Notes under the pieces: generated by a model
Told to the model about the DNA's origin: nothing
The model's database searches: none
The model's input: the letters and a program-made list of their open reading frames with translations, nothing else
In this document: piece after piece, positions 33,554 through 43,779 of the stretch
How positions within the stretch are numbered: the stretch's first letter is position 1
Layout of the letters: each line of letters starts with the position of its first letter
Origin: Paludibacteraceae bacterium
Lineage (GTDB): Bacteria > Bacteroidota > Bacteroidia > Bacteroidales > Paludibacteraceae
Reading direction: 5' to 3'
Length of the DNA: 64,000 nt
Assembly: GCA_024401555.1 (NCBI GenBank)
Contig: JAKSKV010000002.1
Span: 1-64,000 of the forward strand
Position numbers and translations under genes: made by a program

Positions 33554-34282
33554 ATGAAAACGAATGTTAAAGGCAAATGGGCACTTGTGACTGGCGCTAA
33601 CCGTGGCATCGGATACCGCGTGACAAAGTTCATGGCTTCACAAGGATGCAATTTGATTCTCCACAGCCGTTGCTTGGAGCACACCCAAAAGGTTTGCGAG
33701 GAGGTAAAGGCTATGGGCGTGGAGGCGTATTGCGTCGCCGCTGAACTCTCCAATCCGCAAGAGGTGGAGAAGATGATCCAAGAGATCAAAGGCAAGGGCA
33801 CACAAGTTGACCTATTGTTCAACAATGCTGCTGTGCAAATCGCATACCGCAGCGAGTATTTCAAGACACCAGTGGAGGATTACGCCACCAGTTTCTACAT
33901 CAATACCATCGCTCCTATGATGTTGTGCTACGCATTCGTTCCGGACATGATCAAGCGCGGATTCGGTCGTGTGATCAACACCACCAGCGGCATCAAGAAT
34001 GAGCCACAACAAGCTGGCTATTCCGCTAGTAAAGCAGCGCTCGACAAGGTGACAACCGACTTGGCAGGCACGGTGGATGGCACAGATGTCATCATCAGCT
34101 TGGCCGATCCAGGATGGTGCAGAACCGACTTGGGTGGTCCAAAGGCACCAAACGATCCTGACTCTGCTGTTCCAGGTATGGTATTGGGCGCATTCGTCAA
34201 CGATAAAAAGAGCGGTCGTTTCTTCTCCGCACAAGATTACGCAGGCTTGACGCTTGACGAAGCTTTGGCCAAGGTCAAATAA
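33554..34282 (+). CDS. Short-chain dehydrogenase/reductase
   Basis: This 242-aa classical SDR has the cofactor motif TGANRGIGY (residues about 14-22), NNAAVQ, the catalytic Ser region INTTSGI and the YSASK active site (Tyr-x-x-x-Lys), then LADPGWCRTDLGG. The substrate is unknown. It is divergent from perR with two palindromic elements in the 140-bp gap, so it may belong to the peroxide response. It ends at a bidirectional terminator. Confidence 0.9.
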   Translation: MKTNVKGKWALVTGANRGIGYRVTKFMASQGCNLILHSRCLEHTQKVCEEVKAMGVEAYCVAAELSNPQEVEKMIQEIKGKGTQVDLLFNNAAVQIAYRSEYFKTPVEDYATSFYINTIAPMMLCYAFVPDMIKRGFGRVINTTSGIKNEPQQAGYSASKAALDKVTTDLAGTVDGTDVIISLADPGWCRTDLGGPKAPNDPDSAVPGMVLGAFVNDKKSGRFFSAQDYAGLTLDEALAKVK

Positions 34283-34307
34283 GCGCATTTCACATCAAAC
34301 AAAAAGC

Positions 34308-34338
34308 AAAAAAGGCAATCCGTCGGGTTGCCTTTTTT
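34308..34338. terminator. Bidirectional terminator between the SDR and the PorT-like gene
   Basis: The hairpin AAAAGGCAA.CC...GG.TTGCCTTTT has an A tract on the left and six T on the right. It separates two convergent genes. Confidence 0.8.
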
Positions 34339-34362
34339 ATTATCGTCCTGATACCGATTTAA

Positions 34363-35136
34363 CTATTCAACAACGATTGTCGCCCTACTCTCCTTAAACT
34401 GGAAAGCAGTATATAACACAGAGAGTGTCACGCCGAACATTTGATTGTTCGAACGTTGGAACAGGTCGGATTTTTTATTGCCATAAATATCGCCAAATCC
34501 ATAAGCGTAACGGAATTCAGCTAATAGATGCAGACGCTTCGCCACCGTGACATCAAAACCGCCACCGCCGCACAATCCATAGTCCACACCCTTGTATTCA
34601 TCCTTGAAACGCGGATCATCCAATCCAAAAACCGCTTGACGGGGATCGCCGTCAGGTATGTTCCACTTGACCTCATTGTACTTGGTCATCACCCTCAATT
34701 CGGGACCTAAATTCACCACAAACTTCAAACGTCTCTTTCCGAAATAGATGTGGGCCAACACAGGAACATCGATGTAATCCAACCGGCGTCCCAGTTTGAC
34801 ATCCTGCATATCGACACCGTTCACGATATTATACCCAATATTCTCATGAAAATTCTCCTGCCATCCGGCTTGGACATAATTCACCTCCAACTGGATGCCG
34901 AAATGGTTGCGATGGATGTAGCGGGTTGTGAATCCGAAGCGCGTTCCCATCACAAATGATTGATTTCCCAACTCATAGAGTCGATCGTTCATATTGTGCA
35001 AAAAACTCACCTTTGAGAAGTTCAAACCACCATTGACACCAAAAGCTACCTCTTGCATAAAATCCCTACGCAATTGTTGTCCATAGAGATTACAACACAA
35101 AAATGCCCACAAGAGGCCGATAATCAATTTTCGCAT
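34363..35136 (-). CDS. PorT-like outer-membrane beta-barrel protein
   Basis: The protein (257 aa from the ATG at 35136, 1 bp after the upstream stop) has a signal peptide (KLIIGLLWAFLCCNLYG). An eight-strand-type barrel with PorT-family features follows: EVAFGVNGGLNFSKVSF, GFTTRYIHRNHFGIQLEVNY, LDYIDVPVLAHIYFGKRRLKFVVNLGPEL and GGGGFDVTVAKRLHLLAEFRYAYGFGD. PorT/SprT proteins belong to the type IX secretion apparatus. It is co-transcribed with the LysM/periplasmic-binding gene. The specific name porT is not certain, because related outer-membrane barrels share this pattern. Confidence 0.82.
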   Translation of the reverse strand: MRKLIIGLLWAFLCCNLYGQQLRRDFMQEVAFGVNGGLNFSKVSFLHNMNDRLYELGNQSFVMGTRFGFTTRYIHRNHFGIQLEVNYVQAGWQENFHENIGYNIVNGVDMQDVKLGRRLDYIDVPVLAHIYFGKRRLKFVVNLGPELRVMTKYNEVKWNIPDGDPRQAVFGLDDPRFKDEYKGVDYGLCGGGGFDVTVAKRLHLLAEFRYAYGFGDIYGNKKSDLFQRSNNQMFGVTLSVLYTAFQFKESRATIVVE

Positions 35137-35137
35137 A

Positions 35138-37198
35138 TCACTTCTTTTTCGATTTTGCGGCCGCATCCCTATCCGCCTTCTGCTTCTCCAACAAAGGCTT
35201 CACAATTTCAGGATGTGAACCATCCACCAATGTGACGCCCTCCTTGCGATTATGCATCAAGAGCAAGAAGTTTGAATTATAATAGCCACCCTCCTCAAAC
35301 TTATTGAAAGCGAAGTGAGACTGTACACCATTCAAACGGATCTTATCCAAGCCATGCTCAAAATCGTGTCCGTAATTAGATATCGCATGGGCGAAATAGA
35401 ACATCAAGTCATAACCCAACATACCATATTGAGGTTGGCTGTTCACAGGCTCCGCATTGTAGTATTTTCTGAATCGCTTCAAATAATCCGTTGTGGCTGG
35501 ATGTTGGAAGTCTGTGAAGAAAGGCGAAATGATGTAGGTATCCAGCATAAAGAGATCCTTGGCGATGCCCGGATAATTCTGCCACTCCGAAAAGCCGAAG
35601 AGCGACACCACTTTCTTGCCATCCGCATTCAACATATTCACCATTGGAAGCACTTGGCTAAGTGAGACTTGGTTGGCGGTCAATGGCACCACAACATTCT
35701 CCTTGTTTGCCACCAACTCCGTTCTGATAGCCGAGAGCGTGCTAAAATTCACGCTGCTGAACTTCATACCCTTGGCCGTCATCATTGCCGCCAATGTATC
35801 ACCAAAGGCCTTCTTGTCCTCCTTGGTATTATTGAATTTCACCAAAACCACATGCTTATTGGAGAAATTCTTGATGAACAACTCCGCCATAAGGAAATTC
35901 AATTGGTCAAGCGGTGTATTCACCTGGAAGATATTAGGATTCTCCTTCGTGTCATCAGACTTGGAAGAGAACGGAATCAACATCTTCACATCATTCTCCT
36001 TCGCAAATTCGGACATCGCCTTCATTTGGCTCGTATAGGCTGGACCAATCACAAAATCAAGATTTTCCATATCCTGATTCTTTAACACCTTCGCGATGTC
36101 GGCCTCAGTTTTACCCGAATCAAAAACATTCATATTAAACGACAAGCCCATCTTGCGCAAGGTATCGACCGCCAACAAAGCACCTTGGTAAAACTCCAAG
36201 AACTTCTCGGTGTTTCCATCAATTTGACTAACATTCGCGATCTTATTCAACTGATATGGCAATACAATCGCCATATTGATCTCCTTCTTGGGCGTTGTTT
36301 CAGGAATGAAGAGTGGTGCAGAAGCGCTATCAACCGACATGGAATCCACAACAGCGTTCGTTCCCTCAACAGGTTTTGCGTAGGAAGGCGGAATCACCAA
36401 AACCATATTTACCTTGATGCCATCCTTTGCCAATGGATTCAATTTCAACACCTCCTCTTGGGTAACGTTATATTGTTGGCAGATACCAAACAATGTCTCC
36501 TTCTTCTTTACCGTGTGGTATGAGAACTTTTTAGGCACCTTACTCTCGACGGACTTATCGGTAAGCGCAGTATTGGAATGGACAGGCGGAATAATCAATT
36601 TTTGTCCGACCTTCACACCATCCTTCACATCTGGATTCAGGCGGATGATCTCTTCAGACGTAATACCATTTTCGCGACAGATTCCGAAAAGCGTCTCACC
36701 CTTCTTCACCTCATGGATCACGAAAGTGGGTTTCTCCACCTTTTTCACCACCGAAACGGTATCGCTGACCGTCATATTTTGACCGGAAATTGTCTTCTTC
36801 GTTGGAATTTTCACCTCTGTTCCATACTTCAATCCTTCAGTCTTCAATGAGGGATTCAAAGCGTAGAGGTCATCATACGTAACATCGTACTTTTTCGAAA
36901 GGGAATAGAGAGTCTCCTTTTTATCAACCACATGGGTAGTATAGGAAGCGACCTTTACCGGCACAAGAATCGTCGCATTGTAGGTCAAGCCATGTTCCGT
37001 ACCCGGATTGACGGTCTTGATCTCCTCTTCTGTGACACCAAACTTCTTACAAATGGAGTAAAAGCCCTCACTTTTCTGAACAACATACTCGTAGTATTGC
37101 TTGCCATTGATCTCCTTTTGGGGATAATTCAAATCCACTGACCATGCGGAGAAGGTCAGGAACGAACAAGTCAACACGCTGAACAATATTTTCTTCAT
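35138..37198 (-). CDS. Four-LysM plus periplasmic-binding-fold fusion protein
   Basis: The protein (686 aa from the ATG at 37198) has a signal peptide and four LysM modules: YYEYVVQKSEGFYSICKKFG, YTTHVVDKKETLYSLSKKYD, FVIHEVKKGETLFGICREN and FSYHTVKKKETLFGICQQYN, each ending in L-x-P. After a Ser/Ala linker comes a type-I periplasmic-binding-like domain (INMAIVLPYQLN, FLEFYQGALLAVDTLRKMGL, DFVIGPAYTSQMKAMSEFA, GYDLMFYFAHAISNYG). LysM binds peptidoglycan. The second domain resembles amino-acid-binding receptors and LpoA-like regulators, so a role in sensing or supporting wall synthesis is a reasonable inference. The PorT-like gene follows directly. Confidence 0.86.
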   Translation of the reverse strand: MKKILFSVLTCSFLTFSAWSVDLNYPQKEINGKQYYEYVVQKSEGFYSICKKFGVTEEEIKTVNPGTEHGLTYNATILVPVKVASYTTHVVDKKETLYSLSKKYDVTYDDLYALNPSLKTEGLKYGTEVKIPTKKTISGQNMTVSDTVSVVKKVEKPTFVIHEVKKGETLFGICRENGITSEEIIRLNPDVKDGVKVGQKLIIPPVHSNTALTDKSVESKVPKKFSYHTVKKKETLFGICQQYNVTQEEVLKLNPLAKDGIKVNMVLVIPPSYAKPVEGTNAVVDSMSVDSASAPLFIPETTPKKEINMAIVLPYQLNKIANVSQIDGNTEKFLEFYQGALLAVDTLRKMGLSFNMNVFDSGKTEADIAKVLKNQDMENLDFVIGPAYTSQMKAMSEFAKENDVKMLIPFSSKSDDTKENPNIFQVNTPLDQLNFLMAELFIKNFSNKHVVLVKFNNTKEDKKAFGDTLAAMMTAKGMKFSSVNFSTLSAIRTELVANKENVVVPLTANQVSLSQVLPMVNMLNADGKKVVSLFGFSEWQNYPGIAKDLFMLDTYIISPFFTDFQHPATTDYLKRFRKYYNAEPVNSQPQYGMLGYDLMFYFAHAISNYGHDFEHGLDKIRLNGVQSHFAFNKFEEGGYYNSNFLLLMHNRKEGVTLVDGSHPEIVKPLLEKQKADRDAAAKSKKK

Positions 37199-37294
37199 AA
37201 TAATCATCATTTACCATCTACGCAAAAGTACATAAAAATTTCTAAAATCCCCTGATTATTTGTAATATTGCACTCAATTTGTAAACAGTACAGC

Positions 37295-38668
37295 ATGAAA
37301 CGTAGCATTGCACTCTTCATCGGCGCCATTTGCGGGTTGGCAAATGTGTTGGCAGACAATTTCACCATCACCCAGGGAACCGGTTATGTAGATAAGGAAA
37401 GTGGTTGTGTCATCCTCGGTAATATTGATGGTTCATCGATTACATTCAAGACCGAAAATCTACCATTAAGGGATTTGAAGTGTTATCAGACCACCGTACA
37501 CGAGGGAATCATCGACTCTTTACCCATAAGTGCGGATAACTACACATTATCAGCTGATTCTCAATCAGTAACGATCGGCAAACTCTCTGCGAACACAGGA
37601 TACGCAATCACCTACAACAACTATTCGTACGGAGAACCGACTCCAATCAACGGATACACCTACATACTCCAGTACCAACCCATCGAGAAGGTTACATTTC
37701 CCGATACAGTGGAGTGCGACAACCTCAGATTGACACTGCTCCCCGTATTGGAATACTACAATGTCAATGGTAGCTTGAAGCAAATCAAGCGTGAGATATC
37801 TTGCGGCTACAAGGCATTCGGCATGAAAGAGAATGGACCCGCAATCGACAGTGCGACCTATACGACTACCACTGCAGAGAAATTCTTCTTGGAACCTTTC
37901 CCTTATACGGACACCAAATTTTATGTAACGGACCTTATTGCAAAAAAAATATTTAATAACAACCAGGCAACGATTGTCAGCGACTCTGTTTTCAAGAATC
38001 ACGCCCCTATCGCCTTCCCTACCATTGAGACAACAGAAAAACAGCCTCATGAGGTGGACGAGTCCGTCGTCAACAATTTTCAATTCTACACCGACCATAA
38101 GGAGGCCATCGAAAAAGCCAAGGAATTCAGACATTCGGCACCACTCTTTATCGACTTAAAGAGCAACGCCAACGAGGTCAGCAACCATTTCGTATGGATG
38201 TTCGCCATGGATAATGATGCGAGGGAAGATGTGATCGAAAATGGTTACCCATACTACGATAGCGAGGTGAACGCCTATGAGATTTCAGAGCCAGGCTTGC
38301 ACTGCATCCAATTGACAGTCAGCAATCTCAACGATACCTCATGTGTTCAACGCTCATACGGATGCATCCTGATCACGGAGTCCAAATTAGCCATTCCAAA
38401 CGCATTCACGCCTAACGGGGACGGCATAAACGACGAATTCAGGGTTGCCTATCAGTCCATCGCCAATTTCGAAATCTCCATCTATGACCAGTGGGGCCGT
38501 CGCATGTACCATTCAGAAGACATCACCCAAGGTTGGGACGGTACCTTCCACGATGATCCAGCCGCTCCTGGCACCTATTTCTACGTTATCCACGCCAATG
38601 GCACAGACGGAGAATATTATAGCCGTAGAGGTCAAATCAACCTATTGAGAAGCAAAAACAAGAAATAA
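37295..38668 (+). CDS. Surface protein with CHU_C (gliding-type) C-terminal domain
   Basis: The protein (457 aa from the ATG at 37295) has a signal peptide (SIALFIGAICGLANVLA), a beta-rich central region with a PKD-like module (about residues 270-350), and the C-terminal domain AIPNAFTPNGDGINDEF...ISIYDQWGRRMYHSE...GWDGT...APGTYFYVI. This is the gliding-motility-associated CHU_C / type B sorting signal for type IX secretion. It is therefore probably exported across the outer membrane and attached to the surface. It is divergent from the LysM gene. The earlier in-frame TTG gives no better signal peptide. Confidence 0.88.
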   Translation: MKRSIALFIGAICGLANVLADNFTITQGTGYVDKESGCVILGNIDGSSITFKTENLPLRDLKCYQTTVHEGIIDSLPISADNYTLSADSQSVTIGKLSANTGYAITYNNYSYGEPTPINGYTYILQYQPIEKVTFPDTVECDNLRLTLLPVLEYYNVNGSLKQIKREISCGYKAFGMKENGPAIDSATYTTTTAEKFFLEPFPYTDTKFYVTDLIAKKIFNNNQATIVSDSVFKNHAPIAFPTIETTEKQPHEVDESVVNNFQFYTDHKEAIEKAKEFRHSAPLFIDLKSNANEVSNHFVWMFAMDNDAREDVIENGYPYYDSEVNAYEISEPGLHCIQLTVSNLNDTSCVQRSYGCILITESKLAIPNAFTPNGDGINDEFRVAYQSIANFEISIYDQWGRRMYHSEDITQGWDGTFHDDPAAPGTYFYVIHANGTDGEYYSRRGQINLLRSKNKK

Positions 38669-38683
38669 TATCTACTAAAAAAT

Positions 38684-38720
38684 AAAATCGGGAACCACAC
38701 CAAGTGTAGTTCCCGATTTT
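38684..38720. terminator. Bidirectional terminator between the CHU_C gene and the EPS gene
   Basis: The long stem AAAATCGGGAAC.ACA...TGT.GTTCCCGATTTT has A/T tracts on both sides. It serves two convergent genes. Confidence 0.9.
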
Positions 38721-38810
38721 TTATTTTAAACAAGCATACAAACTTACAACAATCATAGCCCCAAGTTTGACGCACCACGATTCGGACTGTTCAACGGAAT
38801 GATTAGAAGA

Positions 38811-40241
38811 TCACAATCCCCTACCCGTCACAACCGTGATAACCGTATAGATCAAAATCTTCAAATCTACGAGCAGAGAGGTATTATCCAAATAGATGAT
38901 GTCGTAATGCAAGCGACGGACCATCTGGTCAATGTCACTCGCATAACCATACTTAACAGTCGCCCACGAGGTGATACCAGGCTTTACGCGATGTACTAAA
39001 CCATAATAAGGCGCCTTCTCCGCAATCTTCTCACCAAAATATTTTCTCTCAGGACGAGGACCTACAATCGACATATCACCTCTCAACACATTGATGAACT
39101 GAGGCAACTCATCGAAACGATATTTACGATAGTAGTGTCCAATCTTCGTCACACGGTTATCGCCCTCCTTCGCCAATTGAGGACCAGAGGCTTCCGCATC
39201 CATACGCATCGTTCTGAATTTTAAAATCTTAAATGGCTTGCCATACAAACCGATACGCTCTTGCTGATACAATATCGGACCGTCAGAACTTAGTTTCACC
39301 AATATTGAGAGAATCAACAACAATGGAGAAAGCAGGATCAACATCACACAAGAGAAGACCTTATCAAAAAGGAACTTGACATTCTTCTCAAAATCATTCA
39401 TAGGCACCTCCAAGGCTGTCACCAAAGGGGTGCCATAGATGGAGACAATTCGGATACTTCCGATCAAGAAATCATAAACACGAGGAATCAATCTCACAAT
39501 CACATCATACTGATACAATTTATGGATAGCTGGGAAGATCGCGTCACGATCCGCAGAATCCATCGCAATGATCACCTCTCGAATCTCCTTCTCCTTGACG
39601 ATATCATCCAACCGGGATAAGTCGCCCAAGACATTCAACCCCTCCGCCACTTGCTCACCTTCGCAAGAGATAAATCCTTGAATGAAGTGACCAGAAGACA
39701 TCTTCATCGACTCCAACTCATCGTAAATGGCCTTGGCATTCTTTCCCGCACCTACGATAAGCGTATTGAAACCAATCTTACGGGCATGAATTTGACGTGT
39801 CGCGATAAGTGTTATGGTATAGCGGAACAGATATACCACCGTAAAATAGATGGAGAACAATACAATCAACGACAAGTAATAATCACGGTAATCCACCACT
39901 GGATCATCCAACAATAGGATAAAAAAGAGCGCTATGGATCCGAAAAAGGTACTCAAGAATGTTTGGGCGAGCTCCGTCAGACGTGATTTCCGATAGGGTT
40001 GGTTGTAGTAACCAGACAACCAAAAGATGAATAACCAGAAGAACGGAATACCAAACAAAAGTTCCTTGAAGTTATAGACAGGGGAAAACAATTGAATCTC
40101 TCGTATCACGTTAGACTCAATTTCTATGCGTCTGAACACAAAGAACAATACCCAAGCGATCAAAACCGATACAATATCAGCAACGATGTATTTGATGCGT
40201 TGCCTTCTGATATGCTGTTGATTGATTGATTTTTGACCCAT
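38811..40241 (-). CDS. Exopolysaccharide polyprenyl glycosylphosphotransferase
   Basis: This 476-aa membrane protein has four N-terminal spans and a Rossmann-like middle (LIVGAGKNAKAIYDEL). The C-terminal bacterial sugar transferase domain shows FDKVFSCVMLILLSPLLLI, KLSSDGPILYQQERIGLYGKPF, FKILKFRTM, DELPQFINVLRGDMSIVGPRP and HRVKPGITSWATVKYGY. It is of the WbaP/WcaJ type and loads the first sugar-1-phosphate onto undecaprenyl phosphate for capsule or exopolysaccharide synthesis. No other polysaccharide genes are adjacent. It follows the tsaC-like gene by 5 bp at the end of the uvrA run. Confidence 0.92.
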   Translation of the reverse strand: MGQKSINQQHIRRQRIKYIVADIVSVLIAWVLFFVFRRIEIESNVIREIQLFSPVYNFKELLFGIPFFWLFIFWLSGYYNQPYRKSRLTELAQTFLSTFFGSIALFFILLLDDPVVDYRDYYLSLIVLFSIYFTVVYLFRYTITLIATRQIHARKIGFNTLIVGAGKNAKAIYDELESMKMSSGHFIQGFISCEGEQVAEGLNVLGDLSRLDDIVKEKEIREVIIAMDSADRDAIFPAIHKLYQYDVIVRLIPRVYDFLIGSIRIVSIYGTPLVTALEVPMNDFEKNVKFLFDKVFSCVMLILLSPLLLILSILVKLSSDGPILYQQERIGLYGKPFKILKFRTMRMDAEASGPQLAKEGDNRVTKIGHYYRKYRFDELPQFINVLRGDMSIVGPRPERKYFGEKIAEKAPYYGLVHRVKPGITSWATVKYGYASDIDQMVRRLHYDIIYLDNTSLLVDLKILIYTVITVVTGRGL

Positions 40242-40246
40242 ATACT

Positions 40247-40816
40247 TTAACGAATAATTTTTACTATACCTCCTTTTGACAATTTGATGATGGAAGATGG
40301 AGAACTCTTCGCAACATCATTCTGACGGTATGAAACGATGAAATCCACACCATTTTTGATCTCCTCACTTATCTCAGAGAAGTTTTGGGGAGATGGCTCT
40401 CCACTGATATTGGCCGATGTGGAAACAATCGGAATACGGAACTCCTGGCACAATTTCTTGGAGAAGGCTTCTTGGGTAATACGAATGCCGACACTTCCAT
40501 CCTCCGCAATCAAATTCGACGCCAAATTCTTGGCACCATCATAAATGATTGTCAAAGGTTTATCGGAACACTCAACCAAGTCGTACGCCACATCAGGCAC
40601 CTCATCCACCACTCGCTCCACTTTGGCGATATCATCAGTCAAGACCAGCATGGACTTTGAATCGGAACGGCGCTTCAACTCGAAAATCTTCCTTACGGCA
40701 GCTTCGTTGGTGGCGTCGCAACCCAATCCCCAAATAGTGTCTGTCGGATAGAGAATAATGCCTCCGGCTTTCAATACCTTGATGGCTCCTCTAATATCTT
40801 CTTTAAAATCCTCCAT
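40247..40816 (-). CDS. L-threonylcarbamoyladenylate synthase (Sua5/YrdC family)
   Basis: The 189-aa enzyme makes threonylcarbamoyl-AMP for the t6A37 tRNA modification. The YrdC fold is visible in GGIILYPTDTIWGLGCDATNEAAVRKIFELKRR, KPLTIIYDGA, DGSVGIRI, and RIPIVSTSANISGEPSP. It has only the YrdC domain (no C-terminal Sua5 domain), so it corresponds to the short TsaC form. The ATG at 40816 is 1 bp from the uvrA stop, so translation is probably coupled. Confidence 0.92.
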   Translation of the reverse strand: MEDFKEDIRGAIKVLKAGGIILYPTDTIWGLGCDATNEAAVRKIFELKRRSDSKSMLVLTDDIAKVERVVDEVPDVAYDLVECSDKPLTIIYDGAKNLASNLIAEDGSVGIRITQEAFSKKLCQEFRIPIVSTSANISGEPSPQNFSEISEEIKNGVDFIVSYRQNDVAKSSPSSIIKLSKGGIVKIIR

Positions 40817-40817
40817 A

Positions 40818-43628
40818 TCAATTCAACTTTCCTTGTAAGAACTTTGCTGTATGCGAGTTTTCACATTTAATCAATTCCTCTGGCGTTCCCTCAAAAACAA
40901 GAGAACCACCCTTGTCACCACCTTCTGGTCCAATATCGATGATATGATCAGCGCATTTGATCACATCAAGGTCATGCTCGATGATGATGACCGTATGGCC
41001 ATTCGCAATCAGTGCGTTAAAGGCCTTCATCAATGTTTTGATGTCGTGGAAATGGAGACCGGTCGTCGGCTCATCAAAGATGAACACCATGGGTTGCGGT
41101 TTCTCCATACCCAATATTTCCGCCAATTTCACACGCTGGCTCTCTCCGCCAGAAAGCGTATCAGAAGATTGGCCTAACTTCACATATCCTAAACCGACAT
41201 CTTGAAGCGTCTTCAGTTTCTTGACGATCTTCTTCTCACTGGTTCCCAATTGTTCAGAGAAGAACTCAACCGCTTGGTTAACTGTCATATCCAGAACATC
41301 AAAGATGTTCTTTCCTCGATACATCACCTCCAAAACATCCGGCTTGAATCGTTTTCCATGGCAAGATTCGCATTCAAGCACCAAATCGGCCATAAACTGC
41401 ATCTCGACTGTCACCGTACCCTCACCCTGGCATTCATCGCAACGACCACCCTCCACATTAAAAGAGAAGGTGGCGGCAGTGTAGCCCATCTGCTTTGACA
41501 ATGGTTGATCCGCAAATAGTTTTCGGATCTCATCATAGGCCTTGATGTAGGTAATCGGGTTGGAACGAGAGGATTTTCCGATTGGATTTTGATCCACAAA
41601 CTCAACATCATGAATCATCCTCAGACTTCCCTCCAAAGAAGAGTGCAATCCTGGTTTATCGGCCACACCATCCATCGCCCGTTTCAAAGCGTTATAGAAG
41701 ATATCCTGGACCAAAGAGGATTTTCCAGAACCGCTGACACCCGTCACCACGGTGATCACATTCAACGGGAACTTCACATCGAATCCCTTCAAATTGTTCT
41801 GGCGAGCACCCTTCACCTCGATGTAATTACTCCATTTTCGACGCATTTGAGGCACTTCAATCTTATCGGTACCCAGCAAATACTTAATGGTATAACTATT
41901 CTCCTGTAACTGCTTATCGTTTAGCAACTGATCGGACAATTTTCCTTGGAAAACCACCTCTCCGCCTAAACGACCGGCATGAGGTCCTATGTCAATGATA
42001 TAATCGGCGGAACGCATAAACTCTTCATCATGTTCCACCACAACGACCGTGTTTCCTAACTGTTGTAATTTTCGTAATACAGAAATTAACCTATGCGTAT
42101 CCCTCGGGTGTAACCCGATACTTGGCTCATCCAAGATATAAAGCGAACCCACCAAACTACTACTCAATGAGGTCACCAGATTGATACGTTGACTCTCTCC
42201 GCCCGATAAAGTGTTGGAAAGGCGATTCATGGTCAAATACCCTAATCCAACGTCAAGTAAACACTGCAATCTATTGTTGATCTCCACCAAAAGACGTTTC
42301 GCCACATTTTGCTCCGCCTCGCTCAGTTGTAGCGTGTCGAAATAGTTCTTCAACTCAACAACCGACATGGAAACCAGCTCCGTAATCGTACGTCCACCCA
42401 CCTTCACGTAGTTGGCGGACTCTTTTAAGCGAGTTCCGTTGCACGTTGGGCAAGTCGTTTTACCTCTAAAACGAGCCAACATCACTCGATATTGTATTTT
42501 ATACTGATTTTCTTTTACAAATTCGAAAAAATCATCGATGCCATGGAAATAGGGCGTACCTCTCCATAACATTCTTTTCTCCTCCTGCGTTAGATCCGCA
42601 TAGGGGGTATGGATTGGGAAGCGGACCTTTGAAGCATTGTAAATCAACTCATTAGTCCATTCCGACATCTTTTCTCCTCGCCAACAAACCACCGCACCGT
42701 CGTAAACGGAACGAGAGGGATCAGGAATCACCAAATCTTCGTCGATTCCCATCACTTTTCCAAATCCTTCACAGGTAGGACAAGCTCCGTATGGACTATT
42801 GAAGCTAAACATCAAGTCGGAAGGCTCTTCAAAGGTGATACCATCCGCCTCAAATTGTTTGGAAAAACGAGACTCCGTCTCTTTTCCATCCTCGTAAAAA
42901 CGGATGAAACAGATCTCACCACCCTCCAAAAAAGCGGTTTGAACAGAATCGGAAAGTCGGCTGCGGGTGTCTGCGTCGTCCTTTACGGAGAATCGATCGA
43001 CAACAAGATTTACCCTATCTTCGGAGGGTTGATAGTTTTTGACCGCTTCTTCCGCAGCCTCCATCTTCACCATCTCACCATTCACCTCGACACGGCTATA
43101 TCCCTGCATACGGAACACCTCCAACTGCTGCGACATAGTCCTACCCTCAGGCAAAACGATCGGAGCGAAGACAATACCTCGTGTTCCTTCCGGTTTGGTA
43201 TAGATATAATCCACCACGTCACTCACCGAGTGTTTCTTCACCTCACATCCGGAAACGGGCGAATAGGTTCGTCCGATTCTGGCGAAGAGCAATTTCAAAT
43301 ACTCATATATTTCAGTGGATGTTCCGACTGTGGAACGGGGGTTACGGGTATTGACCTTCTGCTCTATGGCTATGGCAGGTGGCAATCCCTTGATGTAGTC
43401 CACCTCTGGTTTAGACATTCGTCCCAAGAATTGGCGAGCATAGGAAGAGAGACTCTCAACATATCTCCGCTGCCCCTCCGCATACAATGTATCGAAAGCC
43501 AAAGAGGACTTTCCTGACCCGGAAAGTCCAGTAACCACAACGAATTTATTGCGAGGAATTACGACATCCACCCCCTTTAGGTTATGGATGTGCGCATTTT
43601 TCACGCTTATTTCACCAGTATCAGACAT
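40818..43628 (-). CDS. uvrA: Excinuclease ABC subunit A
   Basis: The 936-aa protein starts nucleotide-excision repair by recognising damaged DNA with UvrB. Both ATPase halves are intact: Walker [15 protein letters not shown] and [14 protein letters not shown], signatures [11 protein letters not shown] and [11 protein letters not shown], and zinc knuckles [24 protein letters not shown] and CESCHGKR. The ATG at 43628 is preferred over a TTG two codons upstream. It follows a 42-aa mini-gene by 19 bp within a run starting at ftsK. Length and motifs are standard. Confidence 0.97.
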   Translation of the reverse strand: MSDTGEISVKNAHIHNLKGVDVVIPRNKFVVVTGLSGSGKSSLAFDTLYAEGQRRYVESLSSYARQFLGRMSKPEVDYIKGLPPAIAIEQKVNTRNPRSTVGTSTEIYEYLKLLFARIGRTYSPVSGCEVKKHSVSDVVDYIYTKPEGTRGIVFAPIVLPEGRTMSQQLEVFRMQGYSRVEVNGEMVKMEAAEEAVKNYQPSEDRVNLVVDRFSVKDDADTRSRLSDSVQTAFLEGGEICFIRFYEDGKETESRFSKQFEADGITFEEPSDLMFSFNSPYGACPTCEGFGKVMGIDEDLVIPDPSRSVYDGAVVCWRGEKMSEWTNELIYNASKVRFPIHTPYADLTQEEKRMLWRGTPYFHGIDDFFEFVKENQYKIQYRVMLARFRGKTTCPTCNGTRLKESANYVKVGGRTITELVSMSVVELKNYFDTLQLSEAEQNVAKRLLVEINNRLQCLLDVGLGYLTMNRLSNTLSGGESQRINLVTSLSSSLVGSLYILDEPSIGLHPRDTHRLISVLRKLQQLGNTVVVVEHDEEFMRSADYIIDIGPHAGRLGGEVVFQGKLSDQLLNDKQLQENSYTIKYLLGTDKIEVPQMRRKWSNYIEVKGARQNNLKGFDVKFPLNVITVVTGVSGSGKSSLVQDIFYNALKRAMDGVADKPGLHSSLEGSLRMIHDVEFVDQNPIGKSSRSNPITYIKAYDEIRKLFADQPLSKQMGYTAATFSFNVEGGRCDECQGEGTVTVEMQFMADLVLECESCHGKRFKPDVLEVMYRGKNIFDVLDMTVNQAVEFFSEQLGTSEKKIVKKLKTLQDVGLGYVKLGQSSDTLSGGESQRVKLAEILGMEKPQPMVFIFDEPTTGLHFHDIKTLMKAFNALIANGHTVIIIEHDLDVIKCADHIIDIGPEGGDKGGSLVFEGTPEELIKCENSHTAKFLQGKLN

Positions 43629-43647
43629 AATCAATAATCAACCTATA

Positions 43648-43776
43648 CTATCCTTGCTGTTCCTTTGGGGTTTGTTTGTTTCCTTTTCCCAGCAATCCTA
43701 ATTTCTTCTTCTTGAGATAGAGCGCCTTCTTACGCTCATACTCCTCGTATTTCTTTTCTAAATAGTTGTCAGCCAT
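43648..43776 (-). CDS. 42-aa basic mini-protein between trxB and uvrA
   Basis: A complete ATG-to-TAG frame encodes [20 protein letters not shown] followed by a Lys-rich stretch ([14 protein letters not shown]) and a QTPKEQQG tail. It fills the 150-bp gap between trxB (3 bp away) and uvrA (19 bp away), in the same direction. A protein starting MADNYLE that is helical and charged resembles small conserved hypothetical proteins in Bacteroidetes (from memory, not searched). Function unknown; a helical, possibly nucleic-acid- or ribosome-associated peptide would fit its charge (inference). Confidence 0.7.
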   Translation of the reverse strand: MADNYLEKKYEEYERKKALYLKKKKLGLLGKGNKQTPKEQQG

Positions 43777-43779
43777 GGC

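Noticed and set aside
37268..37294. TTG start upstream of the CHU_C protein
   Set aside because: The ATG at 37295 directly begins a basic n-region and signal peptide; the added residues disturb it.
34363..38668. Complete type IX secretion gene cluster
   Set aside because: Only a PorT-like barrel and a CHU_C cargo-type protein are present. No porK-L-M-N, sov or porV genes are seen in the window.
42855..43517. 220-aa open frame antisense to uvrA
   Set aside because: Shadow frame over conserved UvrA motifs; no own promoter or recognisable domain.
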